A stretch of 64,000 bases of DNA, taken from positions 1 to 64,000 of the forward strand of contig JAQSWQ010000003.1 of NCBI GenBank assembly GCA_029266525.1, read 5' to 3'. Made by a program: the position numbers and the translations under genes. The stretch's first letter is position 1. Each line of letters starts with the position of its first letter. Positions 24,983 to 33,607 of this stretch are shown here, in pieces. Source of the stretch: Microvirga sp. GTDB lineage: Bacteria; Pseudomonadota; Alphaproteobacteria; Rhizobiales; Beijerinckiaceae. The notes below the pieces were generated by a model. That model saw nothing but the letters and a program-made list of their open reading frames with translations, was not told the origin of the DNA and ran no database searches.

Positions 24983-25483
24983 CTAGAAAGCCGGGCGCTC
25001 GAGCCGGGCGCCGATTCGCACCGGACGCAGGCGCGCGCTCAGGCCCGATCGGTCGAGCAGCGTGCGATGGACGACGAGGCCGCGCCGGGCGCGGCTTACG
25101 CCGAAGAGGGCCTCGATGAGCGCGGCGGCATCGAGCCGCCGCAAGGGTCCGGAGAGCTGCCCGATCCGCGGCTCGCCCGCGAAGGCGACGAAGCGCTCCA
25201 GCGCTAGAATCCAGCCCGAGGCCGGCACGTCGCCGGCCTCGAGGCAGAGCAGCCATTCGCGCCGGGCGAGCGCCGCTCCCGCGGCCCACGCCTCCCCGTC
25301 CACGGCGGAGACGACATGCGCTGCGCCGACCCCCTCGGCGACCGCAGCCGTCTCCGCATCGTGCTTTGCCGCGATCACGACCGCATCGGCGACGAGCCCT
25401 TCGGCGACCCCCGGCACGAGCGCCGCAAGGGTCGCGGCGAGCGGCTCGATGCGGCCGTCGGCCCGGATCAGGGCGGTGATCAT
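24983..25483 (-). CDS. Glycosyltransferase-like (GT2-type) protein, short
   Basis: A 166-residue protein resembling the N-terminal nucleotide-sugar half of a GT-A fold: ITALIRADGRIEPLAATLAA start, VIAAKHDAETAAVAEGVGAA, ALARREWLLCLEAGDVPASG with the Leu-Glu-Ala-Gly-Asp at the place of the DxD motif, and a C-terminal LDAAALIEALFGVSRARRGL. It lacks the acceptor-binding half, so it may not be an active transferase. It is divergent from the radical SAM gene. Confidence 0.6.
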   Translation of the reverse strand: MITALIRADGRIEPLAATLAALVPGVAEGLVADAVVIAAKHDAETAAVAEGVGAAHVVSAVDGEAWAAGAALARREWLLCLEAGDVPASGWILALERFVAFAGEPRIGQLSGPLRRLDAAALIEALFGVSRARRGLVVHRTLLDRSGLSARLRPVRIGARLERPAF

Positions 25484-25538
25484 GCCGCTTCTCTACCCCG
25501 GTCCTTTCGCGCGCGCCTGCTCAATTTTCCTATCTGGC

Positions 25539-25567
25539 TTGATTGTTCGTTCCGTATTTGTTCTAAT
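25539..25567 (+). promoter_or_regulatory. Promoter with embedded SOS (LexA-type) box
   Basis: A -35 TTGATT at 25539-25544 and a -10 TCTAAT at 25562-25567 are 17 bases apart (4 and 5 of 6 consensus matches). The alphaproteobacterial LexA box GTTC-N7-GTTC is present exactly, as GTTCCGTATTTGTTC at 25549-25563, inside the spacer and touching the -10. A repressor bound there would block polymerase. The radical SAM start codon follows 37 bases after the -10. Confidence 0.65.
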
Positions 25568-25604
25568 AACCGGTGACATTCGAACCGATTCGAACGAGCG
25601 GCCA

Positions 25605-26792
25605 ATGACCGTCAGAGCCCGAAAAACCGCCAGCGACGCGATCCTCAGCGCGCCGGCTTCGCGCAGCCCCGTCGAGGCGGCCGAGAAAGCACGCCGCAGC
25701 TTCAACCTGATCCCGGGACCGATCGCCGAGGCAGACGCCCGCCGCGGGCGCGGCGCCGCGTCGAACCCGCACGCCCGCTACGAGCCGGTCGAGAAGGAGC
25801 GTTTCGACGACGGCTGGGACCTTGTCGAGGAGCTGCCGCCGCTCAAGACCGAGGTCACGATCGAGCGCCCGCGCACCATCATCGCCCGCAACGATTCGCC
25901 CGACATCAGCTTCGACCGCTCGATCAATCCCTATCGCGGCTGCGAGCACGGCTGCGTGTACTGCTTTGCGAGGCCGACGCACGCCTATCAGGGCCTCTCG
26001 CCCGGGCTCGATTTCGAGACCAAGCTCTTCGCCAAGCCGAATGCCGCCGAGCTCCTGGAGAAGGAGCTCGCGAAGCCCGGCTATGTGGCCAAGACCATGG
26101 CGATGGGGACGAACACCGATCCCTACCAGCCGATCGAGAAGAAGTTCCGCATCACCCGCTCGGTCCTGGAGGTGCTGTCGCGGACCAACCATCCGGTCGG
26201 CATCGTGACCAAGTCGGCGCTGGTCGCGCGCGACATCGACATCCTCGCGCCGATGGCCGATCGCGGCCTCGCCAAGGTCGCGCTCTCGGTGACGACGCTC
26301 GACCCGCGGCTGGCCCGCAGGATGGAGCCCCGCGCCGCGACGCCGTCGAAGCGGCTCGATACCATCCGCAAGCTCGCCGAGGCCAAAATCCCGGTCTCGG
26401 TCCTGGTCGCTCCGCTCGTGCCCGGCATCAACGACCACGAGATCGAGGACATCCTGCAGGCGGTCTATGCAGCCGGCGCGCGCGAGGCCGGGTACGTTCT
26501 CCTGCGCCTGCCGCACGAGCTCAAGGAGATCATGCGCGACTGGCTGTCCGAGAACTACCCGGACAAGCTCAAGCACGTCTTCGCGCTGGTCGGCGACACG
26601 CGCGCCGGCAAGCTCTACGATTCGAGCTGGGGCAAGCGCCAGACCGGCGTCGGCCCCTACGCCTGGATGATCGGCCGCAGGTTCGAGCAGGCCTGCGAGC
26701 GCTTCGGCTTCAACCGCGTCCGCCGGCCGCTGCGGACGGACCTGTTCACGGCGCCGATGCAGGAAAGGGCGGGACAGCTGAGCCTTTTCTGA
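25605..26792 (+). CDS. PA0069-family radical SAM protein (SplB-like)
   Basis: A 395-residue radical SAM enzyme. The cluster ligands are CEHGCVYC (Cys113, Cys117, Cys120, a CxxxCxxC triad), followed by FARPTHAYQGLSPGLDFETK. Residues 122-330 are a partial TIM barrel (MGTNTDPYQPIEKKFRITRS; KVALSVTTLDPRLARRMEPR). The family is related to spore photoproduct lyase but its reaction is not known. ATG at 25605. The SOS-type promoter upstream suggests a DNA-damage role. No partner gene is co-transcribed. Confidence 0.88.
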   Translation: MTVRARKTASDAILSAPASRSPVEAAEKARRSFNLIPGPIAEADARRGRGAASNPHARYEPVEKERFDDGWDLVEELPPLKTEVTIERPRTIIARNDSPDISFDRSINPYRGCEHGCVYCFARPTHAYQGLSPGLDFETKLFAKPNAAELLEKELAKPGYVAKTMAMGTNTDPYQPIEKKFRITRSVLEVLSRTNHPVGIVTKSALVARDIDILAPMADRGLAKVALSVTTLDPRLARRMEPRAATPSKRLDTIRKLAEAKIPVSVLVAPLVPGINDHEIEDILQAVYAAGAREAGYVLLRLPHELKEIMRDWLSENYPDKLKHVFALVGDTRAGKLYDSSWGKRQTGVGPYAWMIGRRFEQACERFGFNRVRRPLRTDLFTAPMQERAGQLSLF

Positions 26793-26865
26793 CGCGGAGG
26801 CCGGGTCGGAGGCCACTCGGCAGGCCGTGAGGCTTCGCTGCGCGCAGCCCGAGCGCGACCTTCGG

Positions 26866-28542
26866 TCAGAGCGGCTTGAACGCGCGATCGAGCTCGACCT
26901 CGATCAGCATCGGCCCATCGCCGGCGAGCGCCTGCGCGAGAAGATCGGTGCTCTCGGCCACGCTTCGCGCCCGTTCGGCGCCGACCCCCAACGAGCGGGC
27001 GAGCGCGACGAAATCGATCGCCGGCTCGGTCAGCTCCATGCCGACATAAAGGTCGCTCTGCGCGGCGTGGCCACGCAGCGCATGCAGGCGCTGCTTGAGG
27101 ATGGGGTAGGAGCGGTTGTTGAGGATGACGAAGGCAACCGCGACCTTGTCGTGCGCCGCAGTCCACAATGCCTGGCAGGTGTACATGGCGCTGCCGTCGC
27201 CGATCAGCGCCACCACCGGCCGCTCCGGCAGCGCGAGCTTGACCCCGATCGCCGCCGGCAGGCCCCAGCCGATGCCGCCGCCGCGCAGCCCGAAGAAGCT
27301 TTGCGGATCGTCCGAGGAGAGAAGCCGGCGCAAGCCCGTACCCGAGGACAGCGCCTCCTCGACCACCACCGCGTCCTTGGGCAGCATGGCGGCGATCGCC
27401 GAGAGAAGCGCCAGCGGCTGGACCGGAATTCGATCGCGGTCCGCCTCGCCCCTGGCGATCAGAGCCTCGCGCTCGGCGCGGTTGCGCCGGCTCTCCGCCG
27501 CGAGCCGCTCGCCGGCGCGGGCCCGGGCGCCGCTCGTCATGCGCTCGCGCAGGAGCGCCGTCAGCTCGGGCAGCGTAGCCTTGGGGTCGCCGAGGATCGC
27601 AACCTCGATCGGGAAATTCTTGCCGAGCTCCCACGGGTCGACGTCGAGATGGACGATCTTGAGGCCCTCGGGCACCGGCTCGATCGGTGAAGGAAGCGAC
27701 AGCGAGAACAGGTCGCCGCTGGCCGAAAACAGCACGTCGTGCTCGGCAAGGATGTCGCGGATCGCCGGTGCAAGCCGCACCATGGCGCCTCGGAACAGCG
27801 GATGCGAGGCCGGAAAGGACGCGGTGCTCGCGATGCTCTCGGGATAGACCGGCGCCCCGATGAGCTCGGCGAGCGCGGCAAGCTCCGCATGCGCGCGGCT
27901 ATGGGCGACCGCGTCGCCGGCGATGATCAGCGGGCGCTCGGCCGCGGCGAGGAGCGCCGCCGCCGCCTCCAGCGCCGCGCGGTCGCCGCGCATGCCTGGG
28001 GCGACGCGGCTCGGCCGCCCGAGATCGAGATCCGCCTCGGCGTTGAGGATATCGGCCGGAAGCGACAGGAAGACCGGGCCGGTCGGTGGAGCCAGCGCGG
28101 TCTTGGCGGCGCGATGCACCATGCGCGGCAGATCCGCGAGGCGATGCACCTCGGCCGACCACTTCACGAGCGGGCGCGCCATCGTCGGGAGGTCGGCCCA
28201 GAGAATCGGCTCGGTGACGTTGAAGCGCTGATCGTGCTGGCCCGCGGTGACGAGAACCGGGGCTGCGGCCTTCTGGGCGTCGTAGAGCATGCCCATGGCG
28301 TTGCCGAGGCCGGGCGCGACATGCAGGTTCACGGCTGCAAGCCTGCCCGAGGCCTGGGCATAGCCGTCGGCCATCGCCATCGCGGCCGCCTCCTGTAGAG
28401 CGAGCACGTAGCGGAGGTCGTGACCGGCGGCCAAGGCGTCCATCAGGGGCAGCTCGGTCGTGCCCGGGTTCCCGAACAGAATGTCGACCCCTTCCTGGCG
28501 CAAGAGTTCGAGGAAGGCGTGCTTGCCAGAGATGCGGGGCAT
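26866..28542 (-). CDS. Thiamine diphosphate-dependent decarboxylase (benzoylformate decarboxylase-like)
   Basis: A 558-residue three-domain TPP enzyme. The conserved Glu is in LALQEAAAMAMADGYAQ, and the TPP/Mg motif is ALIGDGSAMYTCQALWTA...VILNN (GDG-N). The start HAFLELLRQEGVDILFGNPG is typical. In domain and length it fits mdlC-type 2-oxo acid decarboxylases and acetolactate-synthase relatives. Its position at the end of a TRAP transporter-lactonase cluster suggests it decarboxylates a 2-oxo acid derived from the imported substrate. The actual substrate is not deducible. Confidence 0.8.
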   Translation of the reverse strand: MPRISGKHAFLELLRQEGVDILFGNPGTTELPLMDALAAGHDLRYVLALQEAAAMAMADGYAQASGRLAAVNLHVAPGLGNAMGMLYDAQKAAAPVLVTAGQHDQRFNVTEPILWADLPTMARPLVKWSAEVHRLADLPRMVHRAAKTALAPPTGPVFLSLPADILNAEADLDLGRPSRVAPGMRGDRAALEAAAALLAAAERPLIIAGDAVAHSRAHAELAALAELIGAPVYPESIASTASFPASHPLFRGAMVRLAPAIRDILAEHDVLFSASGDLFSLSLPSPIEPVPEGLKIVHLDVDPWELGKNFPIEVAILGDPKATLPELTALLRERMTSGARARAGERLAAESRRNRAEREALIARGEADRDRIPVQPLALLSAIAAMLPKDAVVVEEALSSGTGLRRLLSSDDPQSFFGLRGGGIGWGLPAAIGVKLALPERPVVALIGDGSAMYTCQALWTAAHDKVAVAFVILNNRSYPILKQRLHALRGHAAQSDLYVGMELTEPAIDFVALARSLGVGAERARSVAESTDLLAQALAGDGPMLIEVELDRAFKPL

Positions 28543-28712
28543 CGGTCCTGCGACGATTCAAAGGAAGGAGGATCCAGCCGCCACCGTGATGGCGATGCCG
28601 GCCAGCGTCAAACCGCGAGCTTGCGATCAAAGTTCGGCCGCGATTCCGGCGGCGCCCGCACGCGCTTTTCCGAGCTCGCGCGGGCGGCCGTCCGCTCATC
28701 TCCCAGACGCCG

Positions 28713-29726
28713 TCAAACGAGCTTCGCGCCTTGCGTGTTGACGAACAGCGAATAAAGCGACTGGCTGCCCGCCATGAACAGGCGGTTGCGGTTGACGCCG
28801 CCGAAGCAGAGGTTGGCGCAGCGCTCAGGAAGGCTGACATGCCCGATCGGCTTGCCGTCGGAAGAGAAGATGCGGACGCCGTCATGGCCCTCGCCCATGC
28901 CCCATCCGACCCAGAGATTGCCGTCGACGTCGACCCGCATGCCGTCGGGCGTTCCAGGACCGGCGTCGACGAGCGTGCGGCCGTTCGCGAGCTTGGTGCC
29001 GTTCTCGGTCACGTCGTAGACGCGGATCACGCGGGGGCTGACGCCCGCCTCGATGATGTAGAGCTTCGATTCGTCCGGCGAGAAGGCGAGCCCGTTCGGC
29101 CGGTTGACGTCCCCGGCAACTACGGTCGCGCGGCCGCCCTTGTCGACGCGGTAGACGTTGGTCGGCAGCTCCGGGGTCGCCCGGTGTCCCTCGTAAAAGC
29201 CGAGGATGCCGAAGGGCGGGTCGGTGAACCACACTGAGTCGTCCGATTTCACGACCACGTCGTTCGGCGAGTTCAGCGGCTTGCCGTCGAATTTGTCGAT
29301 GATGGTCGTGATGGTGCCGTCGTACTCGGTGCGCGAGACGCGGCGGGTGTCGTGCTCGCAGCTGACGAGCCGGCCCTGGCGGTCGCGCGTGTTGCCGTTC
29401 GCGAAATTCGAAGGCTGGCGGAAGACGCTGACGCGTCCGGTCTGCTCCTCCCATTTCATGATGCGGTTGTTCGGGATGTCGCTCCAGAGGAGATAGCGCC
29501 CGTCCCCGAACCACGCCGGTCCTTCCGACCAGCGGAAGCCGGTGCCGAGCCGTTCCACTGCGGCGAGCGCCAGGCGGTAGCGCGCGAAGCTCGGATCGAG
29601 GATCTGGACGGCCGGATCCGGATAGCGCCCGCTCGGCTCCCATTTTGCGAAGGCGGGCGCCGCTCCGCCCGGCATGGCGGCCGCGGCGCCGGCGGCGGCG
29701 AGCATGGTTCTGCGGGTCATCGTCAT
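28713..29726 (-). CDS. SMP-30/gluconolactonase-like exported protein
   Basis: A 337-residue six-bladed beta-propeller of the SMP-30/gluconolaconase/LRE family: EGPAWFGDGRYLLWSDIPNN with the metal-binding Glu, NSPNDVVVKSDDSVWFTDPP with Asn/Asp ligands, and NGLAFSPDESKLYIIEAG and DGMRVDVDGNLWVGW. An N-terminal twin-arginine signal (TRRTMLAAAGAAAAMPGG) exports it to the periplasm. GGGAGGG upstream fixes the ATG at 29726. It probably opens a sugar-acid lactone before or after TRAP uptake. Confidence 0.85.
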   Translation of the reverse strand: MTMTRRTMLAAAGAAAAMPGGAAPAFAKWEPSGRYPDPAVQILDPSFARYRLALAAVERLGTGFRWSEGPAWFGDGRYLLWSDIPNNRIMKWEEQTGRVSVFRQPSNFANGNTRDRQGRLVSCEHDTRRVSRTEYDGTITTIIDKFDGKPLNSPNDVVVKSDDSVWFTDPPFGILGFYEGHRATPELPTNVYRVDKGGRATVVAGDVNRPNGLAFSPDESKLYIIEAGVSPRVIRVYDVTENGTKLANGRTLVDAGPGTPDGMRVDVDGNLWVGWGMGEGHDGVRIFSSDGKPIGHVSLPERCANLCFGGVNRNRLFMAGSQSLYSLFVNTQGAKLV

Positions 29727-29772
29727 GGTTCCCTCCCTGCGCATGCGGGCGTCCCCCGCTTCCGAAAAGCCG

Positions 29773-31062
29773 CTATCCGAGGAAGTACCGCGGAATCCAT
29801 GAGGCGAGCCCCGGCACCAGGATGATCAGGACCATAACCAGCGTCTCGGCGAGCATGAAGGTCCATACGTGCTTGTTGGTCTGGTCGATCGGCGTCTTGG
29901 CGATGCTGGTCGTGACGAAGAGCAGCGGGGCGGTTGGCGGCGAGACCGCACCGATCTGATTGCACATCACCATGACCAGCCCGACCTGGTACGGGTCGAG
30001 ACCGTAGGTCTTGCTGATGCTGATCGCGACCGGCGCGAACACCAGGAGGACGATCAGCGAGTCGACGAAGGTGCCGAGCACCAGCATCACCAAGGCAATG
30101 ATGATGAGGACGACGGTCGGGCTGTGCGAAAGCGAGGTGACGAAGGCGAGCGCGATGTCGTTGAACTCGAGATAGGAAAGGAGCCAGCCCATCGGCCCCG
30201 ACACCGCGATGATGCCGGAGACCATGGCGGTGGTGATCGCCGAATCGACCAGGATGCCGCCGAGATCGCCGAGCTTGATCTTGCGCTCGACGAAGTAGCC
30301 GATGACGAAGGCATAGACGCAGGCGATGACGCCGGCCTCCGTCGCCGTGAAGACGCCGGACAGGATGCCGCCGACGATGATCAGCGGCGCCAAAAGCCCG
30401 GACCATGCGGAGCGGACGGAAATCCACAACGCGCACAGGTCGAAGCGCGCGGTGACTTGGCGCAGCTCCGGATAGTTCGGGTGGTAAGTGTAGAGCTTCA
30501 CCGTGATCATGAGGGCGAGCCCGACCAGGATGCCCGGGATGATCCCGCCGAGGAACAGCCCGCCGATCGAGACCTGCGCGATCGCGCCGTAGATGACCAT
30601 GGTCATGCTGGGCGGGATGATCGCCCCGATGGTGCCGGCGGTGGCGATGAGGGCGGCGGCGAACCCGGCCTTGTAGCCGGTCTGCTTCATGGCCGGGATG
30701 ACGATCGAGCCGATTGCCGCCGCATCCGCGGTCGACGAGCCGGACACGCCGGCGACCGCCATGCTGGCGACGACGGACGCGTGCGCGAGGCCGGCGCGGA
30801 AATGGCCGACCAGGGCGCGGGCGAAGTCGACGAGCTGCCTGCTGATGCCGCCCGCAGTCATGATCGAGCCGGCCAGGATGAAGTAGGGCATCGCGAGCAA
30901 TGTGAAGGAATCGAGCTGTCCGAACATCTTCTGCGCGAACAACGGCATCACGACCTCGGGTAGGATGGCGATGCCGATGAAGCCGATGAGGGCGATGCAA
31001 AGCAGGATCGGGATTCCGACAAGCATGGTCCCGAGGAGGAGCGTCAGGAGGAAGGTGATCAT
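29773..31062 (-). CDS. TRAP transporter large permease (DctM)
   Basis: The ion-coupled membrane translocator of a tripartite carboxylate transporter. The 429-residue protein has about 12 hydrophobic helices, with GISRQLVDFARALVGHFRAG, STADAAAIGSIVIPAMKQTG and the conserved AATAGTIGAIIPPSMTMVIY-like region, hallmarks of the family. It overlaps the dctQ stop by 4 bases, so the two are coupled. Confidence 0.92.
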   Translation of the reverse strand: MITFLLTLLLGTMLVGIPILLCIALIGFIGIAILPEVVMPLFAQKMFGQLDSFTLLAMPYFILAGSIMTAGGISRQLVDFARALVGHFRAGLAHASVVASMAVAGVSGSSTADAAAIGSIVIPAMKQTGYKAGFAAALIATAGTIGAIIPPSMTMVIYGAIAQVSIGGLFLGGIIPGILVGLALMITVKLYTYHPNYPELRQVTARFDLCALWISVRSAWSGLLAPLIIVGGILSGVFTATEAGVIACVYAFVIGYFVERKIKLGDLGGILVDSAITTAMVSGIIAVSGPMGWLLSYLEFNDIALAFVTSLSHSPTVVLIIIALVMLVLGTFVDSLIVLLVFAPVAISISKTYGLDPYQVGLVMVMCNQIGAVSPPTAPLLFVTTSIAKTPIDQTNKHVWTFMLAETLVMVLIILVPGLASWIPRYFLG

Positions 31063-31550
31063 GACGCGGTCTCGTCAGACGCCGGCTCCGCCGGCGGCGG
31101 CTCGCCGGCGATGCGGCGCGCGACCACGAGCAGCAGGTAGAGGCTGCCGACGATCATGCCGTAATAGGGATAGCTCATCGGGATCTCGAGCCCGGGCGAG
31201 ACGTTGCGGCCCGCGACGAGCGAGACGCGATAGCTGTAATAGGCGGTGGTGACTGCAAAGCCGGCCCACAGGAACTCGACCATCAGGTCGAAAGCCTTGT
31301 TCATCCCCAGCGAGTATTGGCGCCGGATCGCCTCCACGGTGAAGTGCACGCCGCGCCGGTAGGCGATCGGGATCGCCAGGAACACGAGCCAGATATGGCC
31401 GAAGATCTGGATCTCCTCGCTCCAGCTCGGCGTGGCGTTGAGCACGAAACGGCTGAACACCTGGAAGAAGCCGATCATCACCATGCCGGCGAAGATCGCC
31501 GCTACCAGGATCTCGACGGTGCGGTCGATCGCCGCGAAGATCGCTTTCAT
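31059..31550 (-). CDS. TRAP transporter small permease (DctQ)
   Basis: A 163-residue four-helix protein with the DctQ pattern: MVMIGFFQVFSRFVLNATPS, WSEEIQIFGHIWLVFLAIPI, AYRRGVHFTVEAI and a C-terminal GMIVGSLYLLLVVARRI. Together with DctM it forms the membrane complex. The GTG before the ATG at 31550 is an alternative start. A repeat element lies between it and dctP. Confidence 0.88.
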   Translation of the reverse strand: MKAIFAAIDRTVEILVAAIFAGMVMIGFFQVFSRFVLNATPSWSEEIQIFGHIWLVFLAIPIAYRRGVHFTVEAIRRQYSLGMNKAFDLMVEFLWAGFAVTTAYYSYRVSLVAGRNVSPGLEIPMSYPYYGMIVGSLYLLLVVARRIAGEPPPAEPASDETAS

Positions 31551-31581
31551 CACCTCGGTCTTATGTGAGCCGCATTCCGCT

Positions 31582-31674
31582 CGTCATGCCCGGCCTTGCG
31601 GCGGGCAGCCACGTCTTTTCACGAGCGTGCGCGGGAGAGGCGTGGATGGCCGGGACAAGCCCGGCCACGACGAA
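31582..31674. repeat. Type B dispersed repeat between dctP and dctQ
   Basis: Starts GTCATGCCCGGCCTTGCGG and ends GACAAGCCCGGCCACGACG, a loose inverted pair of about 93 bases. It sits inside the presumed TRAP operon (gap of 139 bases), so it would be transcribed as a stem and could alter dctP to dctQM expression. Confidence 0.5.
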
Positions 31675-31689
31675 GGCAGACCTATCCGG

Positions 31690-32694
31690 TCACTGCGCCA
31701 GGATCTGCTGCAGGAGGTCCTCGGCCTTGAGCTTCGCAGCCATCTCCTTCTGCACGTCGGCGGCCTTGGCGCGCGCTTCCGACATGTCGGGATGGGTAAT
31801 CGTCATGCCGAGCTTCTTGAGCTGCGCGAAGCTCTCCGTCTCGCGCACCGACGACATCGCCCGCGCGATGTCGATCGCGAGCTTGGCGCCTTCCACGACC
31901 ACCGCCTGCTCCTTGCCGTCGAGCTTCGCCCATTCGCTGTTGGAGAACGCGACCACGGTTGGATCGATGAGATGCTGCGTGATGGCTACGTATTTCGCGA
32001 TCTCGTGGAACTTGAAGGACAAGGTGGTCGAGGCGGTGTGCTCGAAGCCGTCGAGGACGCCGCTCTGCATCGAGGTGTAGACCTCGCCGAAATTCATCGG
32101 CGTCGCCGACGCTCCCATCGCGTTGATGGCGCCGACGAAGACCGGCGTCGGGATGGTCCTGATCTTCAGACCTTTGAGATCGGCGACGGTCTTGATCTCC
32201 TTCTTGGCCGTCACGACGTTCCGGTAGCCCCACGAATACATGTAGCCGAGCGCCTTGAAGCCGGCCTTCTCGAGCTCGGCCGACAAGGCTGCGCCCACCG
32301 GTCCGTCGAGGACACGCTGCACGTGGTCGTAGCCCTTGAAGATGAAGGGCAGCCCGACGACGCCGCATCGCGCCTGGCAGAAATTGGCGAACTCCGCCAT
32401 GCCGCCGATATGCATGCTAGCACCCGAGCCGAGCTGCATCGCCTCGATCACCTGCCGCGACTGGCCGAGCCCGCTGTTCGGAAAGATGCGGACCTCGAGA
32501 GTGGGCGCCTTCTGGTTCACGTAGTTCGCGAAGATCCAGGAGAACATCTGATGCTCGGTGCCCATGATGTCGTCGGCACCGGCATGATTGATGCGAATGA
32601 CCTTCTTGGCCTGCGCAGTCGCGGGCGCGCCGGTCATTGCGAGAGCGGCGACCGCGAGCGCCACGGTCATCAAGAGCGATTTCACGCGCATCAT
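31690..32694 (-). CDS. TRAP transporter substrate-binding protein (DctP)
   Basis: Periplasmic solute receptor. The 334-residue protein has a signal peptide (RVKSLLMTVALAVAALAMTG, ending ATAQA), the family start KKVIRINHAGADDIMGTEHQ, the conserved Arg/ligand region VRIFPNSGLGQSRQVIEAMQ, and GLKIRTIPTPVFVGAINAMG. GGAGGAAG sits before the double ATG at 32694. A duplicated operator lies 80 bases upstream. Ligands of such receptors are organic acids; this one's is unknown. Confidence 0.93.
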   Translation of the reverse strand: MMRVKSLLMTVALAVAALAMTGAPATAQAKKVIRINHAGADDIMGTEHQMFSWIFANYVNQKAPTLEVRIFPNSGLGQSRQVIEAMQLGSGASMHIGGMAEFANFCQARCGVVGLPFIFKGYDHVQRVLDGPVGAALSAELEKAGFKALGYMYSWGYRNVVTAKKEIKTVADLKGLKIRTIPTPVFVGAINAMGASATPMNFGEVYTSMQSGVLDGFEHTASTTLSFKFHEIAKYVAITQHLIDPTVVAFSNSEWAKLDGKEQAVVVEGAKLAIDIARAMSSVRETESFAQLKKLGMTITHPDMSEARAKAADVQKEMAAKLKAEDLLQQILAQ

Positions 32695-32773
32695 CGTCTT
32701 CCTCCCAGTCGTTCGGACGCCCGATCCGAACTTGGCCGGCAACGACGACCCTCTAAGGGGTCTTGCAGCCAAA

Positions 32774-32801
32774 TTGGTCATACATAATGGCCAACAGTCA
32801 A
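32774..32801 (-). promoter_or_regulatory. Operator 1, upstream of dctP
   Basis: Inverted repeat TTGGTCAT-ACATA-ATGGCCAA at 32774-32794 (arms differ at one base), followed on the minus-strand upstream side by a TTGACT (-35-like) element at 32796-32801. It matches operator 2 (33650-33677) at 24 of 28 positions. It overlaps the last codon of gntR and lies 80 bases upstream of dctP, ideally placed to control dctPQM. The TGGTxxxxxACCA-like form suits a FadR-subfamily GntR regulator. Confidence 0.7.
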
Positions 32802-33607
32802 GTCTGTCCGCGGCGCTTTGGACGGCTGCGCGAGGCGCCGGCCGGGCGCCGCGGCGCCAAGGCGGGCCCGCGGGCTGTGGCGGCCGTGCGGAAGGGATCG
32901 TGCCCGACAAGCTGCACGAGGTCGTTAGCGGCGTTGCCGAGAAGCTTCAGAGCCGCGCCATGGGCGTTCTCGGGTTCGCCTCCGGCGATCGCTTCCATGA
33001 GCGCGCCGTGCTCTTCGATCGCCCGTTTGCGATGCCCGCCCTTCGCGCCGATGCGGAAGCTCGCCCGCAGCGCAAGCGCGAACATCTGCGCCACCGGCCA
33101 GAAGAACTCGTTGTGGGTCGCGACGTAGATCGAGCGGTGGAAATCGAGATCCGCGTCGACGAACGCCTCCTCGGTCGCGGCCGATCGCATGCGGTCGAAG
33201 GCCTCGCGAATGCGCTCCACGTCGGCCGGTCCGGCCACCGAGGCCGCAAGGGCCGAGGCGGTCGGCTCGACCGCGAAGCGGAGCTGGAACAGCTTCTGGA
33301 GATAGCTGTCGACCTCCGTCACCTCCAGCCGCCAGCGCAGCACGTCGGGATCGAGGTGGTTCCAGTTCTCGGGTTCGCGCACCCGCGTCCCGCTCTTCGG
33401 TTTCGATTCGAGCAGGCCCTTGCCGACGAGCACCCGGATCGCCTCGCGCACGGCCGTGCGGCTCACCCCCATCATGTCGCAGATGCGCAGCTCCGACGGG
33501 AGGGGATCGCCCGGCGTGATCTCGCCTCCCACGATGCGAAGCCCGATCTGGTCCGCGAGGCGCGTGTGGAGGTTGCGCGCCATCATCTGCGTGAAAACCA
33601 TGCCCAT
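32798..33607 (-). CDS. GntR/FadR-family transcriptional regulator
   Basis: A 269-residue repressor with an N-terminal winged helix (IGLRIVGGEITPGDPLPSEL, CDMMGVSRTAVREAIRVLVG) and a C-terminal all-helical FCD ligand domain. The FCD metal residues are suggested by DADLDFHRSIYVATHNEFFW and later His. The ATG at 33607 is proposed; the frame extends upstream to a TTG inside the second operator, which is not credible. It is the first gene of the TRAP-lactonase-decarboxylase cluster and very likely regulates it and itself. Confidence 0.85.
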   Translation of the reverse strand: MGMVFTQMMARNLHTRLADQIGLRIVGGEITPGDPLPSELRICDMMGVSRTAVREAIRVLVGKGLLESKPKSGTRVREPENWNHLDPDVLRWRLEVTEVDSYLQKLFQLRFAVEPTASALAASVAGPADVERIREAFDRMRSAATEEAFVDADLDFHRSIYVATHNEFFWPVAQMFALALRASFRIGAKGGHRKRAIEEHGALMEAIAGGEPENAHGAALKLLGNAANDLVQLVGHDPFRTAATARGPALAPRRPAGASRSRPKRRGQT

